NCBI GenBank assembly: GCA_012837935.1
Contig: DUQG01000032.1
Location: 1 to 64,000 of the forward strand
DNA: 64,000 nucleotides
Reading direction: 5' to 3'
Origin: Bacteroidales bacterium
GTDB taxonomy: Bacteria; Bacteroidota; Bacteroidia; Bacteroidales; Paludibacteraceae
In this document: positions 1 to 8,351 of the stretch, piece after piece
Layout: each line of letters starts with the position of its first letter
How positions within the stretch are numbered: position 1 is the first letter of the stretch
Program-made: the position numbers and the translations under genes
The notes under the pieces: model-generated
Told to the model about the DNA's origin: nothing
Databases searched by the model: none
The model's input: the letters and a program-made list of their open reading frames with translations, nothing else

Positions 1-117
1 ATTATCCGGACAGAGCCTATCTCAGATAGTACTATGACACTTGATGTAAGCAAATATGCTAAAGGTATCTACTTGATTAAAGCAGGTAAAGTTAATCGCA
101 GATTAATAATTAAGTAA
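1..117 (+). CDS. 3' end of a T9SS-secreted protein (partial, left edge)
   Basis: Frame 1 is open from the first base to a TAA at 115-117 and encodes 38 residues. They match, with one Ser/Ile-type difference, the last 38 residues of the next gene (297-2957). This is the end of a Por-type (type A) sorting domain: a Gly-Ile-Tyr-Leu-Ile-Lys strand, then a basic tail ending RRLIIK. The preceding gene must therefore be another exported, cell-surface or secreted protein using the type IX system. The body of the gene lies outside the window, so its function cannot be stated. Confidence 0.85.
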   Translation: MIRTEPISDSTMTLDVSKYAKGIYLIKAGKVNRRLIIK

Positions 118-207
118 ACAGTAAAAAAAACACAACTTAATTATAAATTGCACTCTGAAACTCAATAAAGAAAAAAATAGAAAGATAACTCTATACAGCA
201 CTCCATA

Positions 208-237
208 AAACCTCTTCCGTCAGCTGACGGAGAGGTT
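208..237 (+). terminator. Strong hairpin between two secreted-protein genes
   Basis: A stem AAACCTCT(T)CCGTCAG / CTGACGGAGAGGTTT with a single bulged T forms an almost perfect inverted repeat. It lies about 90 bases downstream of the stop at 117. No long T tract follows, so it may be a processing or stability hairpin rather than a classical intrinsic terminator. A second copy is at 3047-3077. Confidence 0.5.
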
Positions 238-296
238 TAGAGTGGATGTACTAAACGAATGAAATATAAATAATCTACTATTATAATTTCTCTAAT

Positions 297-2957
297 ATGA
301 AAACAAAAACTTTACTCACGCTTATTGCCTTTACAGTATTGGCAATAGCCACAAGTGCAGTCAAAGCTTATGCACAATCCACGCCGCCTGCAGGTACACC
401 CGTAATAGCTATGAAGCTAACAGAGAACACAGATTTTATCTGGACCAATTTTTATTTGGAAAAAGCCGGAACCGTGTGGATAGAAACTGCCCCCGGCGTA
501 TTTGAAGAAAAGAACTTTGAACATGATTGGCAAAGCTATGTAGTTACTGTCAAGAGTACATCGCTTAAAATATACGGTAATATTACCAAGTTTAATTGTG
601 CCCGAAATCAAGAAAATCTAACCGGATTGGATGTTAGCGGCAATACACAGTTAACTGAACTGCAATGTAGTGAAAATAGCCTGACCGAATTAAACGTCAG
701 TGGCAATACACAGTTAACTAAACTGCAATGTAGTGAAAATAGCCTGACCGAATTAAACGTCAGTGGCAATACACAATTAATTGAGCTGGATTGCAGGTAT
801 AATAAATTGAGCAAATTGGATCTAAGTGAAAATACACAGTTAACTAAACTGCAATGTAGTGAAAACAGCCTGACCGAATTAAACGTCAGTGGCAATACAC
901 AGTTAATTGAGCTGGATTGCTTTTCTAATAACCTAACCGAATTAAACGTCAGTAGCAATACACAGTTAACTGAACTGCAATGTGGTGAAAATAGCCTGAC
1001 TGTTTTGGATCTAAGTGAAAACACACAGTTAAAAGAATTGAATTGCCGGAAAAATAGCCTGAAAAACTTAAATATAGAAGCAAATACAGATTTAAGAAAT
1101 TTGGACTGTTCATATAACTCTTTTATAGAAGGTGCTGGGTTAGATGTTAGCAACAATACCCGCTTAGTCAGTCTGTTATGTTCAAACGTCGGACTTAAGA
1201 GTCTTAATATTGTTTCGCTTATCTTCCTGAAAAAGTTGGATATATCTAGGAATAAGCTGGACGCCTGTGCCTTGGATAAAATATATAATGACCTGCCTTT
1301 CATCTTCGCCGGAGACGAAGCTTTATGTTACAACAGCAGCAACCCGGGCACAGCTAAATCCAATACAAGCATAGCTATCCATAAAAATTGGGGTGGTCTT
1401 ACGAAAGGCGATGGCACGGGTTGTACTCCTACTACTTATCCTCTTTGGGTGAGTGGTATCCAAGTAAACTCTGTGAATAATTCAAAAATTTACGGCAACG
1501 GTATCTCCGGCAAAGTAAGCTACAACCCCGACACAAAAACTCTTACGCTGAATAATGCTACGATAACAGGGTACTATAAAGCTGAAGGTAGCGGTTACTC
1601 TATTGTGCGTAATATCTATTCAAAAGATGATATAAATATAGAGCTTATAGGCAATAACAGTTTGCAGTTGGATGAAGAGGAATATCACGATCTTATTTTC
1701 GGATACGGCATTGAAGCTATAAATAATTATCCTAATTACAAAAATATTAAGTTGTTTGGTACAGGTACACTGAATATCCACACAAATTGCATTTCAGTAG
1801 GTGGTGATTACTACAACACAGGTATAGAGGGCAAATCCATAGTTCTAGACGGTACTATTACATTGAATATAAAAAGCTCGAATTATGGCATTTATTCTTC
1901 AGAAAGCAACATGTCGGTAGCTAAAGAAGTTGGGTTAGAGATAGCCACAGACAAGACCCACGGTCATGCATTGGTGTGCCGTTATGAAATGTATCCTGAT
2001 ATAGAAAATGAGGACCAAAGAATAATTAAGGAAGGTACTGATGCAGATTCTGCCAAAGAGGTGCCCAAGTTGACTATGCATGACGATACAAATACAAACA
2101 GTTCCAAACCCTACGTAAGTATTACCTCAATAATACCCCTTCAAGTAGCAGGTGTTAAAGTAACCTCTGATAACGCCTCTAATATCTTAGACGGCACGGT
2201 AAGCTATGAGATCGACACCAAAACTCTTACACTTACTAATGCATCAAACAGCCACAGAAGAACCAGTGTCGGCATATTCAATGAAGGTGTCAAAGGGCTT
2301 AAAATCATGCTGATAGGCGATAACTACGTTTATGGAGAAAGTAGTGGGTTGAATCTCAAAAGCTCAACCACAATTACCGGTTCCGGCACACTTAAGACCG
2401 AGGGATATTATGCAAGTATATCTCTCAATAATTGTAATCTAACCATTGATGGCGGTTGTACTGTTACAGCCTATTCTTCTAAAGGCGGAGGAATTTTGGG
2501 TACTTACGGAACCGAAGAACTTTTCATCAACAACAGCACGGTAAACGCAACAGGGTCAATGACCGGAAGTATTGGGAACTTGGCCGAACTTATCCTTGAA
2601 GATTGCGAAATAGTATCTCCTGCAGGTGCTAAGTGGGATGCTACCCAAAAAGCTGTGGTGGATAGTGAAGGCAATGTCGTAACAGAAGAGGTAGTAATTT
2701 CCAATACTACGGGCATTGATGAAGTAGAAGTTGCTCGTCTGCTTAACTTCTATCCAAATCCGGCTCGAGAACATATCACAATAAAAATCGCTGACGACCT
2801 AAAAGCAGAAACATTATATATTATTGATATTTCAGGTAGAATTATCCGGACAGAGCCTATTTCAGATAGTATTATGACACTTGATGTAAGCAAATATGCT
2901 AAAGGTATCTACTTGATTAAAGCAGGTAAAGTTAATCGCAGATTAATAATTAAGTAA
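297..2957 (+). CDS. Secreted leucine-rich-repeat protein with T9SS sorting domain
   Basis: 886 residues. Residues 1-27 form a signal peptide (KTK, hydrophobic core, AYAQ cleavage region). Residues 108 to about 335 are about ten leucine-rich repeats with a 21-residue period, of the pattern LTxLxVSxNTQLxxLxCxxN, with a Cys in each turn. Two related modules follow, near 379 and 615. Each begins with a WVSGIQV/QVAGVKV strand and a VSYxxDTKTLTLxNA motif, and both look like beta-solenoid or carbohydrate-binding folds. Residues from about 808 are a Por-type sorting domain (YPNPAREHITI, ISGRIIR, KGIYLIKAG). The protein is probably exported by T9SS and anchored on or released from the surface. Cys-containing LRRs of this kind are common in Bacteroidetes adhesins, and binding rather than catalysis is my inference. 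The gene shares its 3' end and flank with its left neighbour, which suggests tandem duplication. Confidence 0.85.
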   Translation: MKTKTLLTLIAFTVLAIATSAVKAYAQSTPPAGTPVIAMKLTENTDFIWTNFYLEKAGTVWIETAPGVFEEKNFEHDWQSYVVTVKSTSLKIYGNITKFNCARNQENLTGLDVSGNTQLTELQCSENSLTELNVSGNTQLTKLQCSENSLTELNVSGNTQLIELDCRYNKLSKLDLSENTQLTKLQCSENSLTELNVSGNTQLIELDCFSNNLTELNVSSNTQLTELQCGENSLTVLDLSENTQLKELNCRKNSLKNLNIEANTDLRNLDCSYNSFIEGAGLDVSNNTRLVSLLCSNVGLKSLNIVSLIFLKKLDISRNKLDACALDKIYNDLPFIFAGDEALCYNSSNPGTAKSNTSIAIHKNWGGLTKGDGTGCTPTTYPLWVSGIQVNSVNNSKIYGNGISGKVSYNPDTKTLTLNNATITGYYKAEGSGYSIVRNIYSKDDINIELIGNNSLQLDEEEYHDLIFGYGIEAINNYPNYKNIKLFGTGTLNIHTNCISVGGDYYNTGIEGKSIVLDGTITLNIKSSNYGIYSSESNMSVAKEVGLEIATDKTHGHALVCRYEMYPDIENEDQRIIKEGTDADSAKEVPKLTMHDDTNTNSSKPYVSITSIIPLQVAGVKVTSDNASNILDGTVSYEIDTKTLTLTNASNSHRRTSVGIFNEGVKGLKIMLIGDNYVYGESSGLNLKSSTTITGSGTLKTEGYYASISLNNCNLTIDGGCTVTAYSSKGGGILGTYGTEELFINNSTVNATGSMTGSIGNLAELILEDCEIVSPAGAKWDATQKAVVDSEGNVVTEEVVISNTTGIDEVEVARLLNFYPNPAREHITIKIADDLKAETLYIIDISGRIIRTEPISDSIMTLDVSKYAKGIYLIKAGKVNRRLIIK
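618..1058 (+). repeat. 63-bp tandem coding repeats (LRR array)
   Basis: Seven consecutive 63-base units encode 21-residue LRRs. Several neighbouring units are nearly identical at the DNA level, for example the segments with TTAACTGAACTGCAATGTAG and TTAACTAAACTGCAATGTAG. Such nucleotide identity is higher than protein function requires. It marks recent amplification or gene conversion, and repeat number may vary between strains. Confidence 0.85.
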
Positions 2958-3110
2958 ACAGTAAAAAAACACAACTTAATTATAAGTTGCACTCTGAAAC
3001 TCAATAAAGAAAAAAATAGAAAGATAACTCTATACAGCACTCCATAAAACCTCTTCCGTCAGCTGACGGCGAGGTTTAGAGTGGATGTACTAAACGAATG
3101 AAATATAAAA
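2841..3110 (+). repeat. Direct repeat copy 2 (sorting-domain end plus 3' flank)
   Basis: This is the second copy of the cassette at 1-272. It includes the last 39 codons of the LRR gene, the stop at 2957, the hairpin at 3047-3077 and the leader before the gene at 3135. Identity falls off abruptly near 3110, about 25 bases before the next ATG. Confidence 0.9.
3047..3077 (+). terminator. Hairpin, second copy
   Basis: Same inverted repeat as at 208-237 (CCTCTTCCGTCAG / CTGACGGCGAGG), with one changed base in the right arm. It lies between the LRR gene and the next secreted protein, without a T tract. Confidence 0.5.
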
Positions 3111-3134
3111 AATCACTTAAAAAAATCTATCATT

Positions 3135-4553
3135 ATGAAAACAAAATTATTTATTCTGATCGCCCTGTTTGTGGCAGTTTGCTCCTTCTCGGCAGAAGCA
3201 CAATTAGGCGGTTTGCTTAACAAAGCAAAAGATTTAGCAAAAGACAAAACAAAAAACATAGCAGAAGACAAGGTAACAGACACAAAGGACAAAGTAGAAG
3301 ACAAAGCAAAAGATGCCGTAAACCAAGCAACTAATTCTACTGACGATACTGATAAAGCAAATAATCAGGATCCCATTGCTACAATATCTATGGCTGAACT
3401 TAAGGAGTCGTACAAAAAGTTGAACTACGATATATATATACCGGCAAGTAAATCGTTTCGTTTTCTCTTTACCTATAAAATTTATGAAGATAACGAGGAA
3501 TTAGATCCCTTACGCACATTACTTTTGAAAATGATTGCATCAGGCGGGGAATCACCTTGTATCGTGTATAAAGGTTATCAAATATTTGTACTTCCCGCCG
3601 ATGCAATTATAAACGCATCTTTTGCTCTATTCCAAGCATTTCCGGCAGAAACTTATCCCTTCTTTATGGAAGCACGTATGCTGATACATGCAATGGATGA
3701 AGGAAAAATAAATCTTGATTACGAGAACACTAACACACTTGTAGTAAACTATTCCGGCGGAGGGTACGGGCCCGAAAGGTACGAATACGATAGATCGAAG
3801 AATGTAGAAAAAGGATTTGGATTTAAAAGTAACATGATTGTGGGAGCACCAAAGGAAGGTGGTAATAAACTTGCTCAATGGAAATCAGAAGAAGCTCGCC
3901 TGATGAAACTTTTTAGGGAAAATGTGCCCTTTGAAAGAGTGAAAAACACATTTATTAATACTATGATAGCTACAGTTAATTACAGCAAGGAAAAGGATTG
4001 GAATAATGGTGTGTATGAGAGCTACAAGTTGGCTGTGGCTGCCGAAGATATGAAGTCGCACCCGAATAAAATAGAAGATGAAGATTATACATATGCCTTG
4101 CAAACCTACGAACAATTAAAAACCAATAACTATCCAAAATGGGAAGCTGTGGTTAAGAAAAACTGGATGGAAGAATACGATTTTATTAAGAAAGATATAA
4201 ACAGAACATATGGGATATACGAGATAGTTAAGGCAGAAATCCCAAAACCGGCTGTCAGAGACGCTAAGTTAGAAGCACAGTTATTAGCAGCTACAAACTC
4301 TATGCTTATTAATTGGCCTAATGACGGACGTATCCCCGTAAAAGTTATTCTTACAGAGGTGAATTGGAAACATCAACGCAATGCTTTTGGAGTAATTTTA
4401 GGTCGTGGACGTAACGCAAAGGTTATTTACAAAATGCCTAATGGAAAATACTATATGAGAGATGCGTATTATAATCAGGATTTCGATGGCGTAAACTACG
4501 GTCCAATAAAAGGAAATACAATCGGATATGATTATATAGTGGATTATAAGTAG
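3135..4553 (+). CDS. Secreted protein with Lys-rich helical N-terminal segment, function unknown
   Basis: 472 residues. A signal peptide covers residues 1-23 (LFILIALFVAVCSFSAEA, then QLGG). Residues 28-68 form a highly charged, Lys/Asp/Ala-rich stretch with repeated KAKD, KDKT, KDKV and KAKDAV words. This resembles the 11-residue amphipathic repeats of LEA or apolipoprotein-like helices. The remaining roughly 400 residues look globular, rich in Tyr, Asn and Lys, with no domain I can name and no sorting domain at the C-terminus. It shares the duplicated leader with the LRR gene at 297, so the two may be co-regulated. A bidirectional terminator separates it from hisS, which converges on it. 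Confidence 0.75.
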   Translation: MKTKLFILIALFVAVCSFSAEAQLGGLLNKAKDLAKDKTKNIAEDKVTDTKDKVEDKAKDAVNQATNSTDDTDKANNQDPIATISMAELKESYKKLNYDIYIPASKSFRFLFTYKIYEDNEELDPLRTLLLKMIASGGESPCIVYKGYQIFVLPADAIINASFALFQAFPAETYPFFMEARMLIHAMDEGKINLDYENTNTLVVNYSGGGYGPERYEYDRSKNVEKGFGFKSNMIVGAPKEGGNKLAQWKSEEARLMKLFRENVPFERVKNTFINTMIATVNYSKEKDWNNGVYESYKLAVAAEDMKSHPNKIEDEDYTYALQTYEQLKTNNYPKWEAVVKKNWMEEYDFIKKDINRTYGIYEIVKAEIPKPAVRDAKLEAQLLAATNSMLINWPNDGRIPVKVILTEVNWKHQRNAFGVILGRGRNAKVIYKMPNGKYYMRDAYYNQDFDGVNYGPIKGNTIGYDYIVDYK

Positions 4554-4637
4554 CTATGAGGGACAGTGATAGGGGGATACACATCCGCTGAAAGTCAAAC
4601 AGATTTCCTAACTTTGAAACTTCGAATTTCATAGATT

Positions 4638-4669
4638 AATAAAAGCGGTAAGAGATTACCGCTTTTATT
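4638..4669. terminator. Bidirectional terminator between convergent genes
   Basis: Perfect 14-bp stem AATAAAAGCGGTAA / TTACCGCTTTTATT with a GAGA loop. A/T runs on both sides suit termination of the plus-strand gene ending at 4553 and of hisS ending at 4693. Confidence 0.8.
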
Positions 4670-4692
4670 GTTAGAATATTCTAATCAACTAA

Positions 4693-6048
4693 TTAACCAA
4701 TTAAGCTAATCAACTCATTCATATCAACCAACTTCTGTTCCCCTGATTTCATATTTTTCAGCATCACTTTATTTCCTTTCATCTCATTTTCCCCAACAAT
4801 AGCCACAAAAGGAATTTTGTTACTATCGGCATAACTCATCTGCTTTTTCATTTTGGCAGTTTCGGGATAGATTTCTACGTTAAAGCCTTGTTTGCGAAGT
4901 TCATTTGCCCAAGGCAGGCAGTAAGCCAATTCCTTTTCGCCAAAAGAGACAAACAAAATCTGCGTCTGATCGGCAGAAGTTTCGGGATAGAGTTCAAGCT
5001 GATTTAGCACATCGTAAATGCGGTCAGCACCAAATGAAATACCCACACCCGACACATCCGGCATTCCGAAAACGCCTGTCAGATTATCGTATCGACCGCC
5101 ACCCGTGATGCTGCCAATTTCCACATCCAACGCTTTTACTTCAAAAATAGCCCCGGTGTAATAATTCAATCCGCGTGCAAGTGTTAAGTCAAGTTCTACT
5201 TCAGTTTGTAAGTGTACGCTTTCGCAAAGTGAGAAAATCGTTTCCATCTCTTCAACACCTTTCAGACCAATTTCAGAACTTGCAAGAATCGTTTTCAGTT
5301 GATTGAGCTTGTCTTGATTGGAACCGGAAAGCTTCAAAATCGGCTGAATTTTCTCGATAGCTTTATCTGAAATTCCTTTTTCAGCCATCTCTTTGTTTAC
5401 ATTTTCAAGCCCAATTTTATCCAACTTGTCGATAGCAACGGTAATATCGGTAATTCGTTCTGCTTCGCCCACAATTTCTGCAATTCCGGAAAGGATTTTG
5501 CGATTGTTGATTTTCAGTACTACATTGATTTTCAATCGTCTGTAAACTTCATCTACAATCTGAATCAGTTCCAACTCGTTGATAAGCGAGTTGCTTCCCA
5601 CCACATCCACATCGCACTGATAAAACTCTCGGTAACGACCCTTTTGCGGACGGTCTGCCCGCCAAACAGGCTGAATTTGATAGCGTCTGAATGGAAATGA
5701 AATCTCGTTACGGTTTTGCACCACAAAGCGAGCAAACGGCACGGTTAAGTCGTAGCGAAGTCCTTTGTCGGAAATTTTTCCGGTCAGTTGAACACTGTTT
5801 TTTTCACTTAGCTCTTCATCGCTTACATTTGACAAAAAATCGCCCGAATTCAAAATTTTAAAAAGCAATTTGTCGCCCTCTTCACCGTATTTTCCCAACA
5901 GCGTAGAAAGATTTTCCATTGCCGGAGTTTCAATTTGCTGAAATCCGTAAAGGCGAAAAACATCTTTTATCGTATTGAAAATATAGTTGCGCTTAGCCAT
6001 TTCTTGTGGCGTAAAGTCACGAGTTCCTTTTGGTATGGATGGTTTCAT
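4693..6048 (-). CDS. hisS: Histidyl-tRNA synthetase
   Basis: 451 residues, normal length for the family. This class II aminoacyl-tRNA synthetase charges tRNA-His in the cytoplasm. Visible signatures are the N-terminal KGTRDF, motif 2 around the arginine in [15 protein letters not shown] sequence (here [11 protein letters not shown]), the histidine-binding ARGLNYYTG, and motif 3 GGGRYDNL. The C-terminal roughly 90 residues form the anticodon-binding domain (ILFVSFGE...). The ATG at 6048 is followed directly by GTFDF-type sequence of the family (KGTRDF), which supports this start. The bases immediately upstream belong to a dispersed repeat (6049-6084). Confidence 0.96.
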   Translation of the reverse strand: MKPSIPKGTRDFTPQEMAKRNYIFNTIKDVFRLYGFQQIETPAMENLSTLLGKYGEEGDKLLFKILNSGDFLSNVSDEELSEKNSVQLTGKISDKGLRYDLTVPFARFVVQNRNEISFPFRRYQIQPVWRADRPQKGRYREFYQCDVDVVGSNSLINELELIQIVDEVYRRLKINVVLKINNRKILSGIAEIVGEAERITDITVAIDKLDKIGLENVNKEMAEKGISDKAIEKIQPILKLSGSNQDKLNQLKTILASSEIGLKGVEEMETIFSLCESVHLQTEVELDLTLARGLNYYTGAIFEVKALDVEIGSITGGGRYDNLTGVFGMPDVSGVGISFGADRIYDVLNQLELYPETSADQTQILFVSFGEKELAYCLPWANELRKQGFNVEIYPETAKMKKQMSYADSNKIPFVAIVGENEMKGNKVMLKNMKSGEQKLVDMNELISLIG

Positions 6049-6084
6049 AAGCCCCTATGTCCCCCGCAAGGGGGACTTTTTGTT
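6049..6084. repeat. Copy of the CCCCCTAAATCCCC/GGGGGACTTT repeat
   Basis: A short form of the family (AAGCCCCTATGTCCCCCGCAA, then GGGGGACTTTTTG) directly abuts the hisS start codon. The CCCCC/GGGGG arms can form a hairpin. Confidence 0.7.
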
Positions 6085-6120
6085 AGTTTGTAAAAAATCT
6101 AAATTATTCTTAGCTAAGTT

Positions 6121-6249
6121 AATTGCCACGGCTTTCAAGCCGTGGACTAATACTTTATACCTATAAGGCTTTAGCCAAAATTTATTAACTTTGGACTAAA
6201 GTCCAATTAATGTCTTCAAAGTATCCACGCTATAAATGGCGTGGCAATT
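6121..6249. repeat. Four-hairpin REP-like element, copy 1
   Basis: The outer arms AATTGCCACG and CGTGGCAATT enclose four hairpins in order: CCACGGCTT/AAGCCGTGG, GGCTTTAGCC, GGACTAAAGTCC and CCACGC/GCGTGG. The same plan recurs at 16110, 53881 and 57136. It fills most of the 342-base gap between hisS and rpsO; the rest is A/T-rich and shows nothing else. Confidence 0.85.
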
Positions 6250-6390
6250 AAAAATACCTTAGGTAAGGTTTTTATGACATTTATTAAAATAAAAAGGCAT
6301 TCCAAAAACTGAAACGCCTTTATAAGATGGAAAGTAAATAATTCGTAAATTAACAATCTAAAATCGTAAATCTACAATCGTAAATTTGTT

Positions 6391-6666
6391 TTACTTTCTA
6401 ATTCCTAATTCTTTAATGATAGCACGGTAACGGTTGATATCTTTTTTGATAAGATAGTCAAGCATATGACGGCGTTTTCCTACCAACATAACCAAAGCAC
6501 GCTCAGTAGAATAGTCTTTTTTATTCTTTTTCAAGTGCTCAGTTAAGTGATTGATGCGGTAAGTAAACAACGCAATTTGAGATTCCGGAGAACCGGTGTC
6601 AGTTGCGGATTTTTGAATACCGTGTTCTTTAAATAATTCTTGTTTCTTCTCAGATGTTAAATACAT
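6391..6666 (-). CDS. rpsO: 30S ribosomal protein S15
   Basis: 91 residues, close to the usual 89. S15 binds the central domain of 16S rRNA and helps organise the platform of the 30S subunit. Conserved S15 features are TGSPESQIA, the LTEHLKKNKKDYSTERAL helix region and KRRHMLDYL. A TATCTTTG box lies 71 bases upstream (6737-6744), inside the 3' end of the PAP2 gene, so rpsO probably has its own promoter. Confidence 0.97.
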   Translation of the reverse strand: MYLTSEKKQELFKEHGIQKSATDTGSPESQIALFTYRINHLTEHLKKNKKDYSTERALVMLVGKRRHMLDYLIKKDINRYRAIIKELGIRK

Positions 6667-6706
6667 AATACTGAATTTGTTAAGTTGTACATTAAGAACA
6701 GCGCTT

Positions 6707-7507
6707 TCACGCTATGTTCCAATAATTTTTGGATTGCAAAGATAATACTTTATTTTTGATTTTCAGCAAGTAATGTTCATTTTTTTTAATAAAGCTATTT
6801 GCAAGCGATTTTTTTCCCCATTTGTTATCCATTTTTTCTAAAAGTGGATAGCAAACCCATGCAGAAATTACACCGATTGCCGAGCCAACTAAAACATCAA
6901 TGGCAAAATGTTGTGAAAGATAGATGCGTGAATATCCCACCAAAGCCGCCATAACAAAAAACAGCAGACTAAGCCATCTTTTTTTGAAAATAAGCGCCAA
7001 TCCGAAAAACAGCGCAAAACCTGTAATGGTATAACCGGAAGGAAAACTGTGTGCATAATGGACTCGCACGCCTTCTACAAGCGGCAAACTGATTTCCGGG
7101 AAGTTTTCCTGAAAATAGAGTAGGGGACGCGGTTCGTCAAATGTCCGTTTGGCAATAACCGAAACGATACCGCCAAAAAATTGAGCAGCAAGCAGATAAA
7201 TAGTCCAACTATATCTGTAAAGTAGCAACAGACCCAAAAAAACAAAAGGCAACCAGCCACCACCAATTTCCGTATAATTGCGAAAGAAAAAATCGTTAAA
7301 CGACGTGTGGTTGGCATTCATCAACAAATGTAGCTCTGCCTTCGGATATTGCACCAAAGCTGCAAGTAAAATGATAAAAAACAATATGTAAGGGGTAAGA
7401 AAAAAGCTAAGCACCCTAAATCCCTTGCCCCTATCCCCTTCGGGACTTTCCTCAAAAGGTGAAAGAAAAAGGAATTTGTTAGCTTTTGGGACTTTTTGTG
7501 ATTGCAT
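6707..7507 (-). CDS. PAP2 family membrane phosphatase with repeat-derived N-terminus
   Basis: 266 residues, integral membrane. It shows the three PAP2 motifs: KRTFDEPRP (K-x6-RP), PSGY where the family has PSGH, and SRIYLSQHFAID (SR-x5-H-x3-D). The motif 3 His is the family's nucleophile and is present. The motif 2 His, thought to protonate the leaving group, is Tyr here. About five or six hydrophobic segments follow residue 30. The family dephosphorylates lipids such as undecaprenyl pyrophosphate or phosphatidylglycerol phosphate; the substrate here is unknown. Residues about 5-31 (SPEGDRGKGF region) are encoded by a dispersed repeat (7411-7500). The original protein may have begun near the FFLTPY segment, but no better Met is visible before the first membrane helix. 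Confidence 0.85.
   Translation of the reverse strand: MQSQKVPKANKFLFLSPFEESPEGDRGKGFRVLSFFLTPYILFFIILLAALVQYPKAELHLLMNANHTSFNDFFFRNYTEIGGGWLPFVFLGLLLLYRYSWTIYLLAAQFFGGIVSVIAKRTFDEPRPLLYFQENFPEISLPLVEGVRVHYAHSFPSGYTITGFALFFGLALIFKKRWLSLLFFVMAALVGYSRIYLSQHFAIDVLVGSAIGVISAWVCYPLLEKMDNKWGKKSLANSFIKKNEHYLLKIKNKVLSLQSKNYWNIA
6737..6769 (-). promoter_or_regulatory. Promoter for rpsO
   Basis: Minus-strand reading gives CTTG, 22 bases, then TATCTTTG (complement of CAAAGATA at 6737-6744). This is a good match to the Bacteroidetes -33/-7 consensus, with the start point expected near 6730. It lies within the last codons of the PAP2 gene. Confidence 0.55.
7411..7500. repeat. CCCCCTAAATCCC/CTTCGGGACTT repeat inside the PAP2 reading frame
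   Basis: The segment contains CCCTAAATCCCTTGCCCC, CCCCTTCGGGACTTTCC and GGGACTTTTTG, the same words and order as the copies at 53613-53690 and 55638-55720. Here it is translated on the minus strand as the N-terminal extension of the PAP2 protein. Confidence 0.75.
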
Positions 7508-7569
7508 ATAAATAGGTTTAAAATATTTGATATAGTTTTATCAAAAAATAATCATATAAATCAAAGAAA

Positions 7570-8277
7570 TCATAGTTTAGACAATTTTCTCGCTCTCAAA
7601 ATCTCTCTTTTTCCCGGCGGTCCGGGAATTCTCTCTACCGTAAATCCTGCCGACTGCATCGCTCTTCTAACTGCACCTTTGGCTGAGTAGGTTGTCATTA
7701 CGGCATTTTTGGCGGCACAAAGATACAACTTTTTGAACATCGCTTCGCTCCACATTTCCGGTTGTTTTTCAGGCGAAAAAGCATCGAAATAAATCACATC
7801 AAAACTTCCATTCGGCTCGTACAGTGTAAAATCTAAATGTAGCTTTCTTAAAAAGAATTTTTCCGAGATTTGAACTTCTTTTCCCCAAGGTGAAGTGTGC
7901 ATTTTTTCAAAAAAACTTTCAACTTTTTTCAATAAATTATCGTCTTTCTGAGCGATTAATTCGGGATAATTAAGTTGCATTGCTTCTTCCACGGCAAGCG
8001 GATAAAGCTCAATGGAAGTATAGTTGATTTTTTTAGCTCTGATTTCTTCTTTTTCAAGCAGAACAGCCGTCAGCAAAGCATTCAGTCCCGTTCCAAATCC
8101 AATTTCCAGCAGATTTATTTCCGTTTTTTCGCACTGTTTTAGTCCGGCATCAATAAAAATATGGCGACTCTCTTGAATAGCGCCATTGGTAGAGTGGTAG
8201 CACTCGTCAATTTCCGGTACGTAAAACGTATGCGAACCGTCGTTTGTTATTATTGGCTTGAAATTTTGCATTTGCAA
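7570..8277 (-). CDS. mnmD: tRNA 5-methylaminomethyl-2-thiouridine methyltransferase, MnmD type
   Basis: 235 residues. This is the stand-alone equivalent of the N-terminal half of MnmC: an SAM-dependent methyltransferase that finishes the mnm5s2U wobble modification in tRNA. Visible are the SAM-binding GFGTGLNALL, the acidic YFDAFSPEKQPEMW motif typical of the family, and a C-terminal GFTVERIPGPPGKREILRA. There is no FAD-dependent oxidoreductase half, as in other MnmD proteins. The ATG at 8277 gives the complete SAM domain. It is followed by the repeat-bearing PAP2 gene on the same strand, 62 bases away. Confidence 0.92.
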   Translation of the reverse strand: MQMQNFKPIITNDGSHTFYVPEIDECYHSTNGAIQESRHIFIDAGLKQCEKTEINLLEIGFGTGLNALLTAVLLEKEEIRAKKINYTSIELYPLAVEEAMQLNYPELIAQKDDNLLKKVESFFEKMHTSPWGKEVQISEKFFLRKLHLDFTLYEPNGSFDVIYFDAFSPEKQPEMWSEAMFKKLYLCAAKNAVMTTYSAKGAVRRAMQSAGFTVERIPGPPGKREILRARKLSKL

Positions 8278-8297
8278 ATATAGTGGTTTTTAGGCAA

Positions 8298-8330
8298 AAA
8301 AATCCCCTTCCGATAAAGGAAAGGGATTTT
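8298..8330 (-). terminator. Terminator of the rubrerythrin gene
   Basis: Stem AAAATCC(C)CTTCC / GGAAAGGGATTTT with a short GATAAA loop. On the minus strand it ends in a T run. It sits 22 bases after the rubrerythrin stop and before mnmD. Confidence 0.75.
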
Positions 8331-8351
8331 GTAACTTGCAATCTCAAAAGA

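Larger units (their letters stand above)
1..272 (+). repeat. Direct repeat copy 1 (sorting-domain end plus 3' flank)
   Basis: Bases 1-272 are nearly identical to 2841-3110 (offset 2840-2838), with a handful of substitutions and one indel. The repeat covers the last codons of a T9SS sorting domain, the stop, the whole 3' untranslated stretch, the hairpin at 208-237 and the leader of the next gene. It indicates duplication of a gene-end cassette, and copy 1 continues beyond the left edge. Confidence 0.9.

Noticed and set aside
608..1303. 231-codon frame antisense to the LRR array
   Set aside because: Its repeated Ser/Asn/Cys pattern is the mirror of the 63-bp LRR repeats. It has no start context or independent support.
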